Origin: Proteobacteria bacterium UBA6921
GTDB taxonomy: Bacteria; Pseudomonadota; Gammaproteobacteria; SG8-11
DNA length: 13,932 nucleotides
Reading direction: 5' to 3'
Assembly (NCBI GenBank): GCA_002450895.1
Contig: DKAR01000153.1
Coordinates: 1-13,932 of the forward strand
Shown: piece by piece, positions 7,037 to 13,411 of the stretch
Numbering within the stretch: position 1 is the stretch's first letter
Layout of the letters: the number at the start of each line of letters is the position of its first letter
Program-made: the position numbers and the translations under genes
Notes under the pieces: generated by a model
The model's input: the letters and a program-made list of their open reading frames with translations, nothing else
Told to the model about the DNA's origin: nothing
Databases searched by the model: none

Positions 7037-8545
7037 TCAACCCCCTTTGCGAACTACGCGATCGATGCCGTCGCGCGGCTCGCTCGACTTCGAAATTGAA
7101 TCAAACGGAAAACCGTAGTTCACGTATTCGCGCGAATCTGACGACTTCACTGCGCGTGCTGCTCCCGAAACGCGATCGGGACTGCTGAACAAAACCCAGT
7201 CGCGGGCGGCGTCAAACGACGGCGATGCGCGCCATTGCGACTCAGACAGAATGTGAAAATCATAGTCCCCGCCCGAAGGGCTGTCGCCAAAAACGCCGAA
7301 ATTTACGCGGGTTCTAAATTTAGGAACGACGCGCCTTGCCTGCAATTGCAGATCCCGCGACACCCCGGTTTCAAAAGCAACGCCTTCAAAACGGGCCAAG
7401 CGTGCGAGGTCGCTGAAGAAAACGGATGGCGCGCTGGTTTCAAGGCCCGGATTAATTCTTAAGACGAAGAAGCGGACATTCAGGCGATTTCGAATCTGGT
7501 GAATCACGCGATCCAAAACGTCAGTTGCGATCGCTGCTGCCGGTGTGTGAAAGAACGCTTTCTTGCCATCGGCAGTCGTCGGAGAAACCACGACAGCGTT
7601 CACTTGCAGCACTTGCATCCGATCCAACAGATCAGATAGCCGTTGCTCCTGCTGCTCCGGCGTCTCACCGGCAAATGCATCAAGACGAATCTCAACGAAC
7701 CGCCTGGGGATCGCCGCCTGCGTCACAAGCAAGTGCGCAAAATCAGGAATCGCCGGCTGGTCAACGATCAACATCCGACCAAGGACACCGTCTTCAGCGC
7801 GAGCCGGCGAACCGTCTGCGAGGGCAAATTGAACGGGCATCCCGAGCGCGACGGCTTCTTCATAAATGACGTGATCGTATTCGCCGTAGGGCCATGCAAT
7901 CGCATGGGGTTCGAGGTTCAATTCAGCCTTGAATCGCGACATCGCAACGCTGAGGTCATTTCGGATCCGTTCACGAAAGTGCGATTCATCTTCGTAAGAG
8001 TTTGTCGCAGGAAAGTACTGTCGCGTGGTCGCTGCGCCGCGCAAATTGTTTTGCGGGTTGGACAAAATCCCGCGGTGCATATCGTGCGTGTGATTTGCAA
8101 TCGTCACATAGCGATTACGCGCCAGATTGCGGGCATCATTCCATGTCATCAGTTTTCCTGCGTACTCCGGCGGCACATCAACTCCGTCCATCCAGGATGT
8201 CACGAGGCTGATTACCGACGGAAACTCGTAAATCGCAAGCAACGGTGCGACAAAATCAGAGTAGCTTTTCAATCCGTCGTCAAAGGTAAGCAGCACCGCT
8301 TTTTCCGGAAGCGGCGCCTTCTTCGACACAACTTGTTCAACGTAACCGAGACTGATGGGCACGTAGCCATTCTGTTTCAGATAGTCCATGTGGGCGACAA
8401 ACATGGATCGGCTAACCGCGAAGCGGTCACCGGAGGGATCCGGCGTCACGTCATGGTAGTTGAGGATGACGAGCGAGCCGGCCCAGGCGGCGCCGGAAAA
8501 TGTCGCTGCGAACACCATCACTACGATGAGAAAACGCTGAATCAT
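7037..8545 (-). CDS. pgaB: PgaB-type PNAG N-deacetylase with reduced C-terminal hydrolase domain
   Basis: This periplasmic enzyme removes acetyl groups from PNAG before export. A Sec signal ends near A20-W21-A22; there is no lipobox cysteine, unlike the lipoprotein PgaB of E. coli. The carbohydrate esterase 4 domain (about 24-275) keeps the metal and catalytic set: TFDDG (87-91), the H152-x4-H157 pair in NHTHDMH, and WPYGE (218-222). Residues about 282-460 resemble the start of the E. coli PgaB C-terminal glycoside hydrolase (GH153) domain (FVEIRLDAFAGETPEQ). The total of 502 residues is about 170 fewer than E. coli's 672, and where the family has FHDDA-like catalytic acids this protein has F391-E-T-G. 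Deacetylase activity is therefore expected and polymer cleavage is not. The start overlaps the pgaA stop by 4 bp (ATGA). Confidence 0.9.
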   Translation of the reverse strand: MIQRFLIVVMVFAATFSGAAWAGSLVILNYHDVTPDPSGDRFAVSRSMFVAHMDYLKQNGYVPISLGYVEQVVSKKAPLPEKAVLLTFDDGLKSYSDFVAPLLAIYEFPSVISLVTSWMDGVDVPPEYAGKLMTWNDARNLARNRYVTIANHTHDMHRGILSNPQNNLRGAATTRQYFPATNSYEDESHFRERIRNDLSVAMSRFKAELNLEPHAIAWPYGEYDHVIYEEAVALGMPVQFALADGSPARAEDGVLGRMLIVDQPAIPDFAHLLVTQAAIPRRFVEIRLDAFAGETPEQQEQRLSDLLDRMQVLQVNAVVVSPTTADGKKAFFHTPAAAIATDVLDRVIHQIRNRLNVRFFVLRINPGLETSAPSVFFSDLARLARFEGVAFETGVSRDLQLQARRVVPKFRTRVNFGVFGDSPSGGDYDFHILSESQWRASPSFDAARDWVLFSSPDRVSGAARAVKSSDSREYVNYGFPFDSISKSSEPRDGIDRVVRKGG

Positions 8546-9879
8546 AGTTTCCGGCTCACTGAAACGATCAGGTTCGTTTCAGTTTCTCTGTTTCCGTCAT
8601 AAACACTGCTTCGCCACGCAGCACCCCAAGTCAGTGACGTCAGCTCGTCGAGATCGTAATCCTGTTCGTAGCGGACGCCGTAAATGGCCGACGTACGTTC
8701 GCCACTCTGCGCATACGATCCAACCCACGCATAGTAGTGATCAACACGGCGTAGAGCGCGGGTGTCCATGACAAGATCCAACTTGTAGGTCATCGTAAGG
8801 CTGAGGTCCCGCTCAGGACTAAAATAAACGACGTCGCTTCGCGAATTTGTTGATTGCGACACGCCGCCAATCAGGCGCTGCTCCCGTTTCTCGGCCAATT
8901 CAAATGCGTAACCCACCGATCCGTTAAACGCCCATCGATTGTTCCCGTCTGAAAAATCATGATGGGTGAGACTTGCCGCAGACTCCCACCGATAGTCATG
9001 CGTATGATGGTCAACGGATGCGGACAGGCGTTTTGCGTCAACACCTACTGCGCGGGCCCGCAATGGTACGTCTTCTGCGAAAGTGGCGAACTCGAGCTGC
9101 CCAGAGAGCAGCAGAGTTGGCGTATAAACAAGCGTGGTTGTACTTCCAAGGTCATCGAAGCCCGCGATTTCAGCCGCGAGATCTTCGATGAGCGTCAGCT
9201 GCTGATTGATGCCATAAATGACCCCGCCTCCGAAACGATTGAAATCGCCCGTATCAAAAGCCGGATCAGAAGCCTGCGCATGGAGGAAGCGCAAGTACCA
9301 CTGCCACTGGGCATCGATTCTTGTTTTCAATCGGGCGCTGAAGAGCCACTCTCGGGCACCTGCGTCGGACTTTGAAGTTTCTGCAGCGACATCAAGAACC
9401 GGACGTTGATCCAGCGCGAACTGACGTTTGACGCGGCGCAATGCATCCTGGGACTCCTTGTCCCCGCTGCGCCGATTCACTTCGGCAAGTAGTCGCACCG
9501 CACCTTCTTTGTCGCCTTGCTTCTCCATACACTCCGCTACGGGCACAGCCAAATAGGGCTCTTTGTTGCGGTTCCACCGGATGAATTCATATTGCTTCAA
9601 CGCCAGGTCACAGTTGCCCATCCAGGTCGCAATGACCACGTAGTCACGCCTTACCGAATAATTTCTGGGCTCCTTTTCCAGAATGGCTTTCAGAATTTTT
9701 ATGGACTCTGCATATTTCTCCTGACGCGCAAGCAGCACAGCCCGCTCGTGCAGGGAATCGACCATTTCGTCATACGCCTGTTCGGCACCCGAAGCGGCAC
9801 CAGTGGCAAGTAACCCAACACCCAATGCCAGGACTACTCCATGAAGCTGTCGCACCCCAAACCCCTTTCCGTTCATCAT
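8542..9879 (-). CDS. pgaA: Short PgaA-type PNAG export porin with TPR domain
   Basis: A 445-residue outer-membrane exporter, against 807 in E. coli PgaA. A signal peptide (about 1-32) precedes roughly three TPR-like helix pairs (about 38-145: AVLLARQEKYAESIKILKAI, DLALKQYEFI, EGAVRLLAEVNRRSG). The rest, about 175-445, alternates aromatic/polar beta strands and ends ...NLIVSVSRKL, as expected for a beta-barrel. VVYFSPERDLSL resembles the barrel motif of PgaA homologues. The barrel length is close to the 16-stranded PgaA barrel, so the loss falls on the TPR superhelix that docks PgaB and the polymer. It is the first gene of the operon. The ATG at 9879 has GAGG only 4 bases upstream; the next codon, ATG at 9876, has 7-base spacing and may be the true start. 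Confidence 0.85.
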   Translation of the reverse strand: MMNGKGFGVRQLHGVVLALGVGLLATGAASGAEQAYDEMVDSLHERAVLLARQEKYAESIKILKAILEKEPRNYSVRRDYVVIATWMGNCDLALKQYEFIRWNRNKEPYLAVPVAECMEKQGDKEGAVRLLAEVNRRSGDKESQDALRRVKRQFALDQRPVLDVAAETSKSDAGAREWLFSARLKTRIDAQWQWYLRFLHAQASDPAFDTGDFNRFGGGVIYGINQQLTLIEDLAAEIAGFDDLGSTTTLVYTPTLLLSGQLEFATFAEDVPLRARAVGVDAKRLSASVDHHTHDYRWESAASLTHHDFSDGNNRWAFNGSVGYAFELAEKREQRLIGGVSQSTNSRSDVVYFSPERDLSLTMTYKLDLVMDTRALRRVDHYYAWVGSYAQSGERTSAIYGVRYEQDYDLDELTSLTWGAAWRSSVYDGNRETETNLIVSVSRKL

Positions 9880-9968
9880 TGCGCCTCACCGCGCACGCCA
9901 GTCAGGATGACGCGGATGACCCTCGCGCCCGCCCCGACTTCCCTTTGAAATTATGGAGTTGAGGAAGA

Positions 9969-9996
9969 AGTATGGCGTCTAAACGCGAGGTGTCAA
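9969..9996 (-). promoter_or_regulatory. Putative sigma70 promoter of the pga operon
   Basis: On the minus strand TTGACA (complement of 9991-9996, a perfect -35) is followed after 16 bp by CATACT (complement of 9969-9974, 4 of 6 matches to TATAAT). Transcription would begin near 9962 and give a leader of about 80 nt before pgaA. The promoter overlaps the first codons of the divergent ORF at 9972. No riboswitch or clear CsrA-type GGA series was seen in the leader. Confidence 0.55.
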
Positions 9997-10151
9997 AATT
10001 GTATCACGGCGACTTTTGGGAAATGTTGCGCAGTCGACAACTTCAAATCAGTAACTTAATCATCTTAAAGGCGATGATATTTTTCGTAGTAACGTTCAAG
10101 TTCTTGACGTTTTCGAGCCTTGCAAACCTTTACGCGCTCAGCGATGCGTAG
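9972..10151 (+). CDS. Candidate 59-aa small protein divergent from pga
   Basis: An ATG at 9972 opens 59 codons ending in TAG. A strong Shine-Dalgarno, GAGG at 9961-9964, lies 7 bases upstream. The product begins with a charged stretch (MASKREVSKLYHGDFWEMLR) and has a hydrophobic stretch at about 29-53 (LIILKAMIFFVVTFKFLTF) interrupted by two lysines, so membrane association is possible but not clear. No family is recognised. Against it: the pga -10 hexamer covers the ATG and the -35 lies inside the frame, so the two genes would have overlapping 5' ends, and no own promoter was found. It may be a genuine unannotated small protein or a chance frame. Confidence 0.4.
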   Translation: MASKREVSKLYHGDFWEMLRSRQLQISNLIILKAMIFFVVTFKFLTFSSLANLYALSDA

Positions 10152-10571
10152 TTTGAGGGACCCCGTTGTAACGAAATCGAAGTCCTGGCGAACAAGGCCT
10201 GCCGTAACAAGCGCATAGAGCTGCGAGCCCGGATGTCGTTGTTTCTTACAATTCCGGCGAGCGCAGCATATACGACGTCAAACAACCGGCGATTTGACTT
10301 TGACCAAACGAATTCGAGAAATGGATCACCATCCAGCGGTCCGTCTCGAATAACTGCGTGCGACGTGCAGAGGCGTTTCCATCGCGGTTCCCGCGAACAT
10401 TTTCTCAAATGCTCAATCGTGCAATCCCATGGCTCCGAGCGTTCCGGACTCTGGCAACTTAACCGATCGCCGAATCTTGAGGCTTACAAAAACAACTTTT
10501 TAAGCGGAGCTTGATATTGAATACTGCAGGATTGAGAAATCTGGCGACCACCGGTACTGAGGGTAAGACAC
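10152..10571. other. 420-bp stretch with no recognisable gene
   Basis: Overlapping open frames exist on both strands (10130-10408 minus, 10233-10514 plus), but neither has a convincing start or a translation resembling a family. It lies upstream of the DUF4279 gene and so should carry that gene's promoter, though no clear -35/-10 pair was found. A weak inverted repeat GTTGTTT...AAACAAC spans about 10235-10290. Confidence 0.5.
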
Positions 10572-10982
10572 TTGGCAGGAAATACAGCGCGGGTTCATTT
10601 CACTTTGGCGGGCTACCACATGGACCCCGACCAGGTTACACAGCACCTCGGCATAAGCCCCACGTCTGTCGATGCGTCCGGCGCCAGGAGTGACTTGAAC
10701 AAGCCAGTGTTGAGCTCCTGGGAATTTTCAACTGAGACAGTGAGCGGGGATTTCGACGTATATAAATTGACCGACAACCTGATCAAGAAGATCGAACCCG
10801 CGAAAGACAAGATCCTCGCCATCTGCAAGAGCCTGAATCTGTCACCGAGAATTGGGCTTGTGCTGTCTGTCGATCCATCGGTACCAGCGCCCGATGTCGC
10901 ATTCGGTGCCAGAACAATCCGTTTTCTGGCGGATATTGGTGCCTTTATCAACGTGGACTATCAATTTTCCAACCGCGCATAA
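10572..10982 (+). CDS. DUF4279 family protein
   Basis: A 136-residue cytoplasmic protein matching the DUF4279 pattern: an N-terminal strand (RVHFTLAGYHMDPDQV), the LGISPTSVDASGARS segment, a SSWEFST strand, a helix (DVYKLTDNLIKKIEPAKDKI), and the closing ARTIRFLADIGAFINVDYQF, where the family ends with a helix and strand. The molecular function of the family is unknown; some members occur near polymorphic-toxin loci, but no toxin is seen here. The start is TTG at 10572, supported by GAGGG at 10559-10563 eight bases upstream. No ATG or GTG lies between it and the in-frame stop at 10533. It stands alone on this strand, apart from the 59-codon candidate, and ends at the shared terminator at 11074-11101. 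Confidence 0.75.
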   Translation: MAGNTARVHFTLAGYHMDPDQVTQHLGISPTSVDASGARSDLNKPVLSSWEFSTETVSGDFDVYKLTDNLIKKIEPAKDKILAICKSLNLSPRIGLVLSVDPSVPAPDVAFGARTIRFLADIGAFINVDYQFSNRA

Positions 10983-11073
10983 GATTCAATCAACGGTCGT
11001 CGGCAGTTGACTGACTCCTGTCAGGCGCCAGCTGTACGAGCCACCACTTATTCGTCGGATTTGGACGCAAAGA

Positions 11074-11101
11074 AAAAGCACGCCGTAGAAGGCGTGCTTT
11101 T
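11074..11101. terminator. Bidirectional intrinsic terminator
   Basis: GCACGCC (11078-11084) pairs with GGCGTGC (11091-11097) over a 6-base loop. AAAA before and TTTT after extend the stem and give U runs in both directions, longer on minus (TTTTTCTTT). It serves the DUF4279 gene on plus (stop 92 bp upstream) and the 55-aa gene on minus (stop 63 bp upstream). Confidence 0.85.
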
Positions 11102-11120
11102 CGCGAACTTGCTTTGTCTT

Positions 11121-11165
11121 GATTCTCCGCGCGACTCTGAATAAGTCGGCGCGGCGGTTCGAATC
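11121..11165 (-). other. Strong GC-rich hairpin at the 3' end of the 55-aa gene
   Basis: CCGCGCGAC (11127-11135) pairs with GTC-G-GCGCGG (11145-11154, one bulged G) around a 9-base loop. Outer arms GATTC (11121-11125) and GAATC (11161-11165) also pair. On the minus strand it overlaps the stop codon at 11164-11166 and precedes the terminator. It could stabilise the mRNA 3' end or belong to a small RNA made from it. Confidence 0.45.
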
Positions 11166-11331
11166 AGGGCTTCTTGGGCGTCTTGTACGGTACTTCTTTC
11201 TGGAAAGGTTTCCAGGTGGTCTCATAACCAACAAAAAACTGCCCCGGGACGATTTCTTTCTGGGTCGTTGTGACGTACTCGGTTTTGCCGGCTGGAACCT
11301 TGGGTCTGGTAAAAACTTTCTTTTCACTCAT
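11164..11331 (-). CDS. Small basic protein, 55 aa, function unknown
   Basis: A 55-codon frame from ATG at 11331 to TGA at 11164, with an excellent ribosome site (GAGGAG 8 bases upstream). The product is strongly basic, with ten lysines and one arginine against five glutamates. It carries repeated Lys-Pro pairs (RPKVP near the start, TPKKP at the end) and a central aromatic stretch, PGQFFVGYETTW (29-40). There is no signal peptide, membrane helix or cysteine. No family is recognised. It begins 47 bp after the HIT gene in the same direction and ends upstream of a strong hairpin and terminator, so it is probably the last gene of that unit. The ribosome site and framing make it likely to be translated. 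RNA or nucleic-acid binding is possible from charge alone. Confidence 0.72.
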   Translation of the reverse strand: MSEKKVFTRPKVPAGKTEYVTTTQKEIVPGQFFVGYETTWKPFQKEVPYKTPKKP

Positions 11332-11378
11332 GCTCAGCGCTCCTCAACGGTTAAATCAATCTGGTCAAATCATACTCT

Positions 11379-11789
11379 CTAACGCGTGTAATGTCCCTTC
11401 TTGGGAATCACATGCCGTACTCCTCCTTGGGGATTCTCAACGTCTCCCTTGTAGCGGGGAATAACGTGAATATGGACATGAAAGATACTTTGCCCTGCGG
11501 CCTGCCCCACGTTCACACCAATATTGTAGCCGTCCGGGTTATATTCCGCGTCGATACGCTTCTTCTCTTCATTGATCAGGTCCATGCAGGCCGCAAACTC
11601 CTCCTGCGTCAGGTCAAAAAAGCTAGCGACATGCCGCTTCGGAATGATCAGGGTATGGCCGGGACTGGCCGCATAGGTATCTCGGGCGCTGTAGGCGAGC
11701 TCATGCACCAGCAACACGCCGCGTGGGTCCTTGCAAAACAGGCATGGGTTGTTGGGGTCGCGCTTTTTTTCTGGATTAGTTTCTGACAC
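11379..11789 (-). CDS. HIT family nucleotide hydrolase/transferase
   Basis: A 136-residue histidine-triad protein. The signature is IFHVHIHVIPRY with His104, His106 and His108, preceded by GQAAGQS (95-101). Earlier family blocks are C16-L-F-C19 near the N-terminus, HTLIIPKRH (45-53) and the NIGVNVG strand. Bacterial Hint-type members hydrolyse nucleoside phosphoramidates or related adenylated compounds in the cytoplasm; the exact substrate is not determinable. The start is GTG at 11789 with AAGGGG about 10 bases upstream, and no nearer ATG precedes the conserved cysteines. It follows the terminator of the TPR unit, so it likely has its own promoter, and it leads into the 55-aa gene. Confidence 0.93.
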   Translation of the reverse strand: MSETNPEKKRDPNNPCLFCKDPRGVLLVHELAYSARDTYAASPGHTLIIPKRHVASFFDLTQEEFAACMDLINEEKKRIDAEYNPDGYNIGVNVGQAAGQSIFHVHIHVIPRYKGDVENPQGGVRHVIPKKGHYTR

Positions 11790-11840
11790 TAAACTTCAAC
11801 CCCTTGGTCTCGTTTGCTCTTCATTCAATACGCCGCAGGC

Positions 11841-11876
11841 AAAAAAAGCCGCGACGCGTTTGATCGGCTACGCGGC
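11841..11876 (-). terminator. Intrinsic terminator of the FKBP-TPR unit
   Basis: On the minus strand GCCGCG (complement of 11871-11876) pairs with CGCGGC (complement of 11848-11853) around a 17-base loop and is followed by seven Ts (complement of 11841-11847). The ascending arm lies in the last two codons of the TPR gene and its stop codon falls in the loop, so coding end and terminator overlap. Confidence 0.75.
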
Positions 11877-12890
11877 GGCCGAAGTTCCCGCCAGCTTGCG
11901 TGCCTGACTGAGTTGCTCCTCGCAGTGCTTTGCACAAAGCGGCTGCAATGCATGCGGGAAGCATTCCAGGATCAGTTCGAATTCATCGGAAATATCCTGC
12001 GCAAGCGCAGCATCCTTCGTCATCTCCGCCAGGACATTTTGTGCCGTCCCTTTGTTCACGCGAATGAGAACTGCGAGATGAAACGGCAATTGCTGCTCCA
12101 TGCTGACGGTCAACGCCTTTTCATATGAATGAATCGCCTCTTTGATGCGATCGGGGTTTTCTTCCGACTCGCCGAGGTTATGCAAAACGGCGCCACGGTT
12201 ATTGTGCGTAGCCGTTAACTCGAATGCGTAATTATCTGCGTCAAGCAGCGCCAGCGCATTTTTGTAGGCAACCACCGCTTTGTGCAACGTCCGATTCCCC
12301 TTGAGCAAGAGCCCATAGGAATGCAGCGTGGCGCCCAGTTGATGCATGACCAAGAGCCATTCTTCCGGGGTTTCTGTTTTTGAATACACCAGTAGTGCCG
12401 CAGTGTAGGCATCGGCAGCCGTGTTCAGTAATTTTGCATTCGACTCTTGCCGGCCCAACGCCTGAAATGCCGCCCCCAGATTTGCTTGTGTCTCTGCCCA
12501 TTCAGACGGAGAAGCATCCTGACTGACAAGCTGCAGTGCTTTCTCGAACGACGCAATCGACTGGCCATAAAGATCAGTGTCCCTGCGAATTTGTGCCAGC
12601 GCGGCCAACACATTGCCAAGGTGATTCAGGAGAGTTGTGCGAGCCAGACCATCGCTTTCGGCTACTAGCGCCGATTCAAGCGCGGCTTGCGCTGCCTCCA
12701 GGCTATTCGTACTGAAATGGTGCAATTCGAAGTTGCCCCGAGTGTAGAGAAATCTATCGGCAACCGTGACCTGCGTATCCGGCATTGCTGCTGCAGCCCG
12801 TTCATCGCCAAGCAAAGGCAGTGAAGCAGCGACGGCGCGCTCCAGGGCCCTGTTGATCGGGTACAAGATGTAATTGTTTGAGTATTTCAT
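11868..12890 (-). CDS. TPR repeat protein, translationally coupled to an FKBP isomerase
   Basis: A 340-residue, mostly helical protein with no signal peptide or membrane helix. From about residue 85 to 262 it has four long TPR-like units of 45-50 residues, recognisable by LLNHLGNVLAALAQ, TQANLGAAFQALG, VMHQLGATLHSYG and THNNRGAVLHNLG. Each is followed by an A/S-x2-x-Y/F-x-x-AL helix (SIASFEKAL, AADAYTAAL, AVVAYKNAL, AIHSYEKAL). The C-terminus carries C310, C319 and C323 (C-x8-C-x3-C), which might bind metal. TPR proteins are scaffolds for protein partners; none is identified. The start overlaps the stop of the upstream FKBP gene (ATGA), so the two products are made together and may work as a pair. 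Confidence 0.85.
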   Translation of the reverse strand: MKYSNNYILYPINRALERAVAASLPLLGDERAAAAMPDTQVTVADRFLYTRGNFELHHFSTNSLEAAQAALESALVAESDGLARTTLLNHLGNVLAALAQIRRDTDLYGQSIASFEKALQLVSQDASPSEWAETQANLGAAFQALGRQESNAKLLNTAADAYTAALLVYSKTETPEEWLLVMHQLGATLHSYGLLLKGNRTLHKAVVAYKNALALLDADNYAFELTATHNNRGAVLHNLGESEENPDRIKEAIHSYEKALTVSMEQQLPFHLAVLIRVNKGTAQNVLAEMTKDAALAQDISDEFELILECFPHALQPLCAKHCEEQLSQARKLAGTSAAA

Positions 12891-13396
12891 TGCGCGCGCG
12901 CGAGTATGTCGTTCAATTCAGGGTTCGCATCCACCGCACCGCCATGCTCGATCTCTTCATCGGTCGCGTCACGAATCGACAAGACTTCCAATACAAAAGT
13001 GATTTCTCTGCCGCAAAGCGGGTTGTTCCCGTCCACAGTCAGCGTTTTGTCATCAAACCGGGTCACGATGAAACTCTTCATCTCACCTTTTTCATTTTCC
13101 ATCGTGATGGTCATGCCAATCTCCCGGTATTCCTCCGGAACATTTTCGATACGATCGGTAAATACCAGCGACTCGTCACGTTCGCCGTACAACAGCTTGG
13201 TGTCCACGGGCACTTCAATGACATCACCGACTTTCTTGCCGTAAAGCTCTTTGGTCACTTGATCGGACATCACGTCATTGACGCCATGCACATAACCTAA
13301 TGGATATTCGACCGTTACCAGAATGTCACCGGTCTTGTTATCGATGACCCTGTAATTCAACTCAACGAATTTGTTGTCTTCAATCGTATCGGACAT
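12887..13396 (-). CDS. SlyD-like FKBP-type peptidyl-prolyl isomerase
   Basis: A 169-residue cytoplasmic protein with the SlyD order of FKBP half, insert-in-flap (IF) chaperone domain and return strand. ELNYRVID (12-19), LGYVHG (33-38), ELYGKKVGDVIEVPV (50-64) and YGE (70-72) form the FKBP part. GMTITMENEKGEMKSFIV (94-111) through the DDKTLTVDGNNPLCGREITF stretch gives the IF domain and the family signature, followed by IRDATDEEIEHGG. The usual signature reads DGNHPLAG; here the histidine is asparagine (N125) and C128 replaces alanine. The histidine/cysteine-rich metal-binding tail of E. coli SlyD is missing. It should assist folding by prolyl isomerisation, though several active-site positions look diverged. 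It lies 15 bp after the 116-aa gene and overlaps the TPR gene by 4 bp. Confidence 0.88.
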   Translation of the reverse strand: MSDTIEDNKFVELNYRVIDNKTGDILVTVEYPLGYVHGVNDVMSDQVTKELYGKKVGDVIEVPVDTKLLYGERDESLVFTDRIENVPEEYREIGMTITMENEKGEMKSFIVTRFDDKTLTVDGNNPLCGREITFVLEVLSIRDATDEEIEHGGAVDANPELNDILARAQ

Positions 13397-13411
13397 CTCG
13401 AGCAGCCTTCT

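Noticed and set aside
7643..8602. 319-codon open frame antisense to pgaB
   Set aside because: It is a shadow of the pgaB coding strand; the opposite frame has clear deacetylase motifs, a signal peptide and operon overlaps.
9880..9962. CsrA-type control of the pgaA leader, as in E. coli
   Set aside because: The leader shows only one or two GGA-like motifs and no repeated hairpin-loop GGA sites. GGATGAC is tandemly repeated on the plus strand (9905-9920), but that is the wrong strand for the mRNA.
10130..10514. Overlapping open frames on both strands upstream of the DUF4279 gene
   Set aside because: Neither has a good start site or recognisable product, and they exclude each other. Kept as a gene-free stretch.
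11156..11165. GGTTCGAATC, resembling a tRNA T-loop
   Set aside because: The flanking bases do not form a T stem and no anticodon arm, acceptor stem or CCA lies at the right distance. The bases belong to the hairpin and stop codon of the 55-aa gene.
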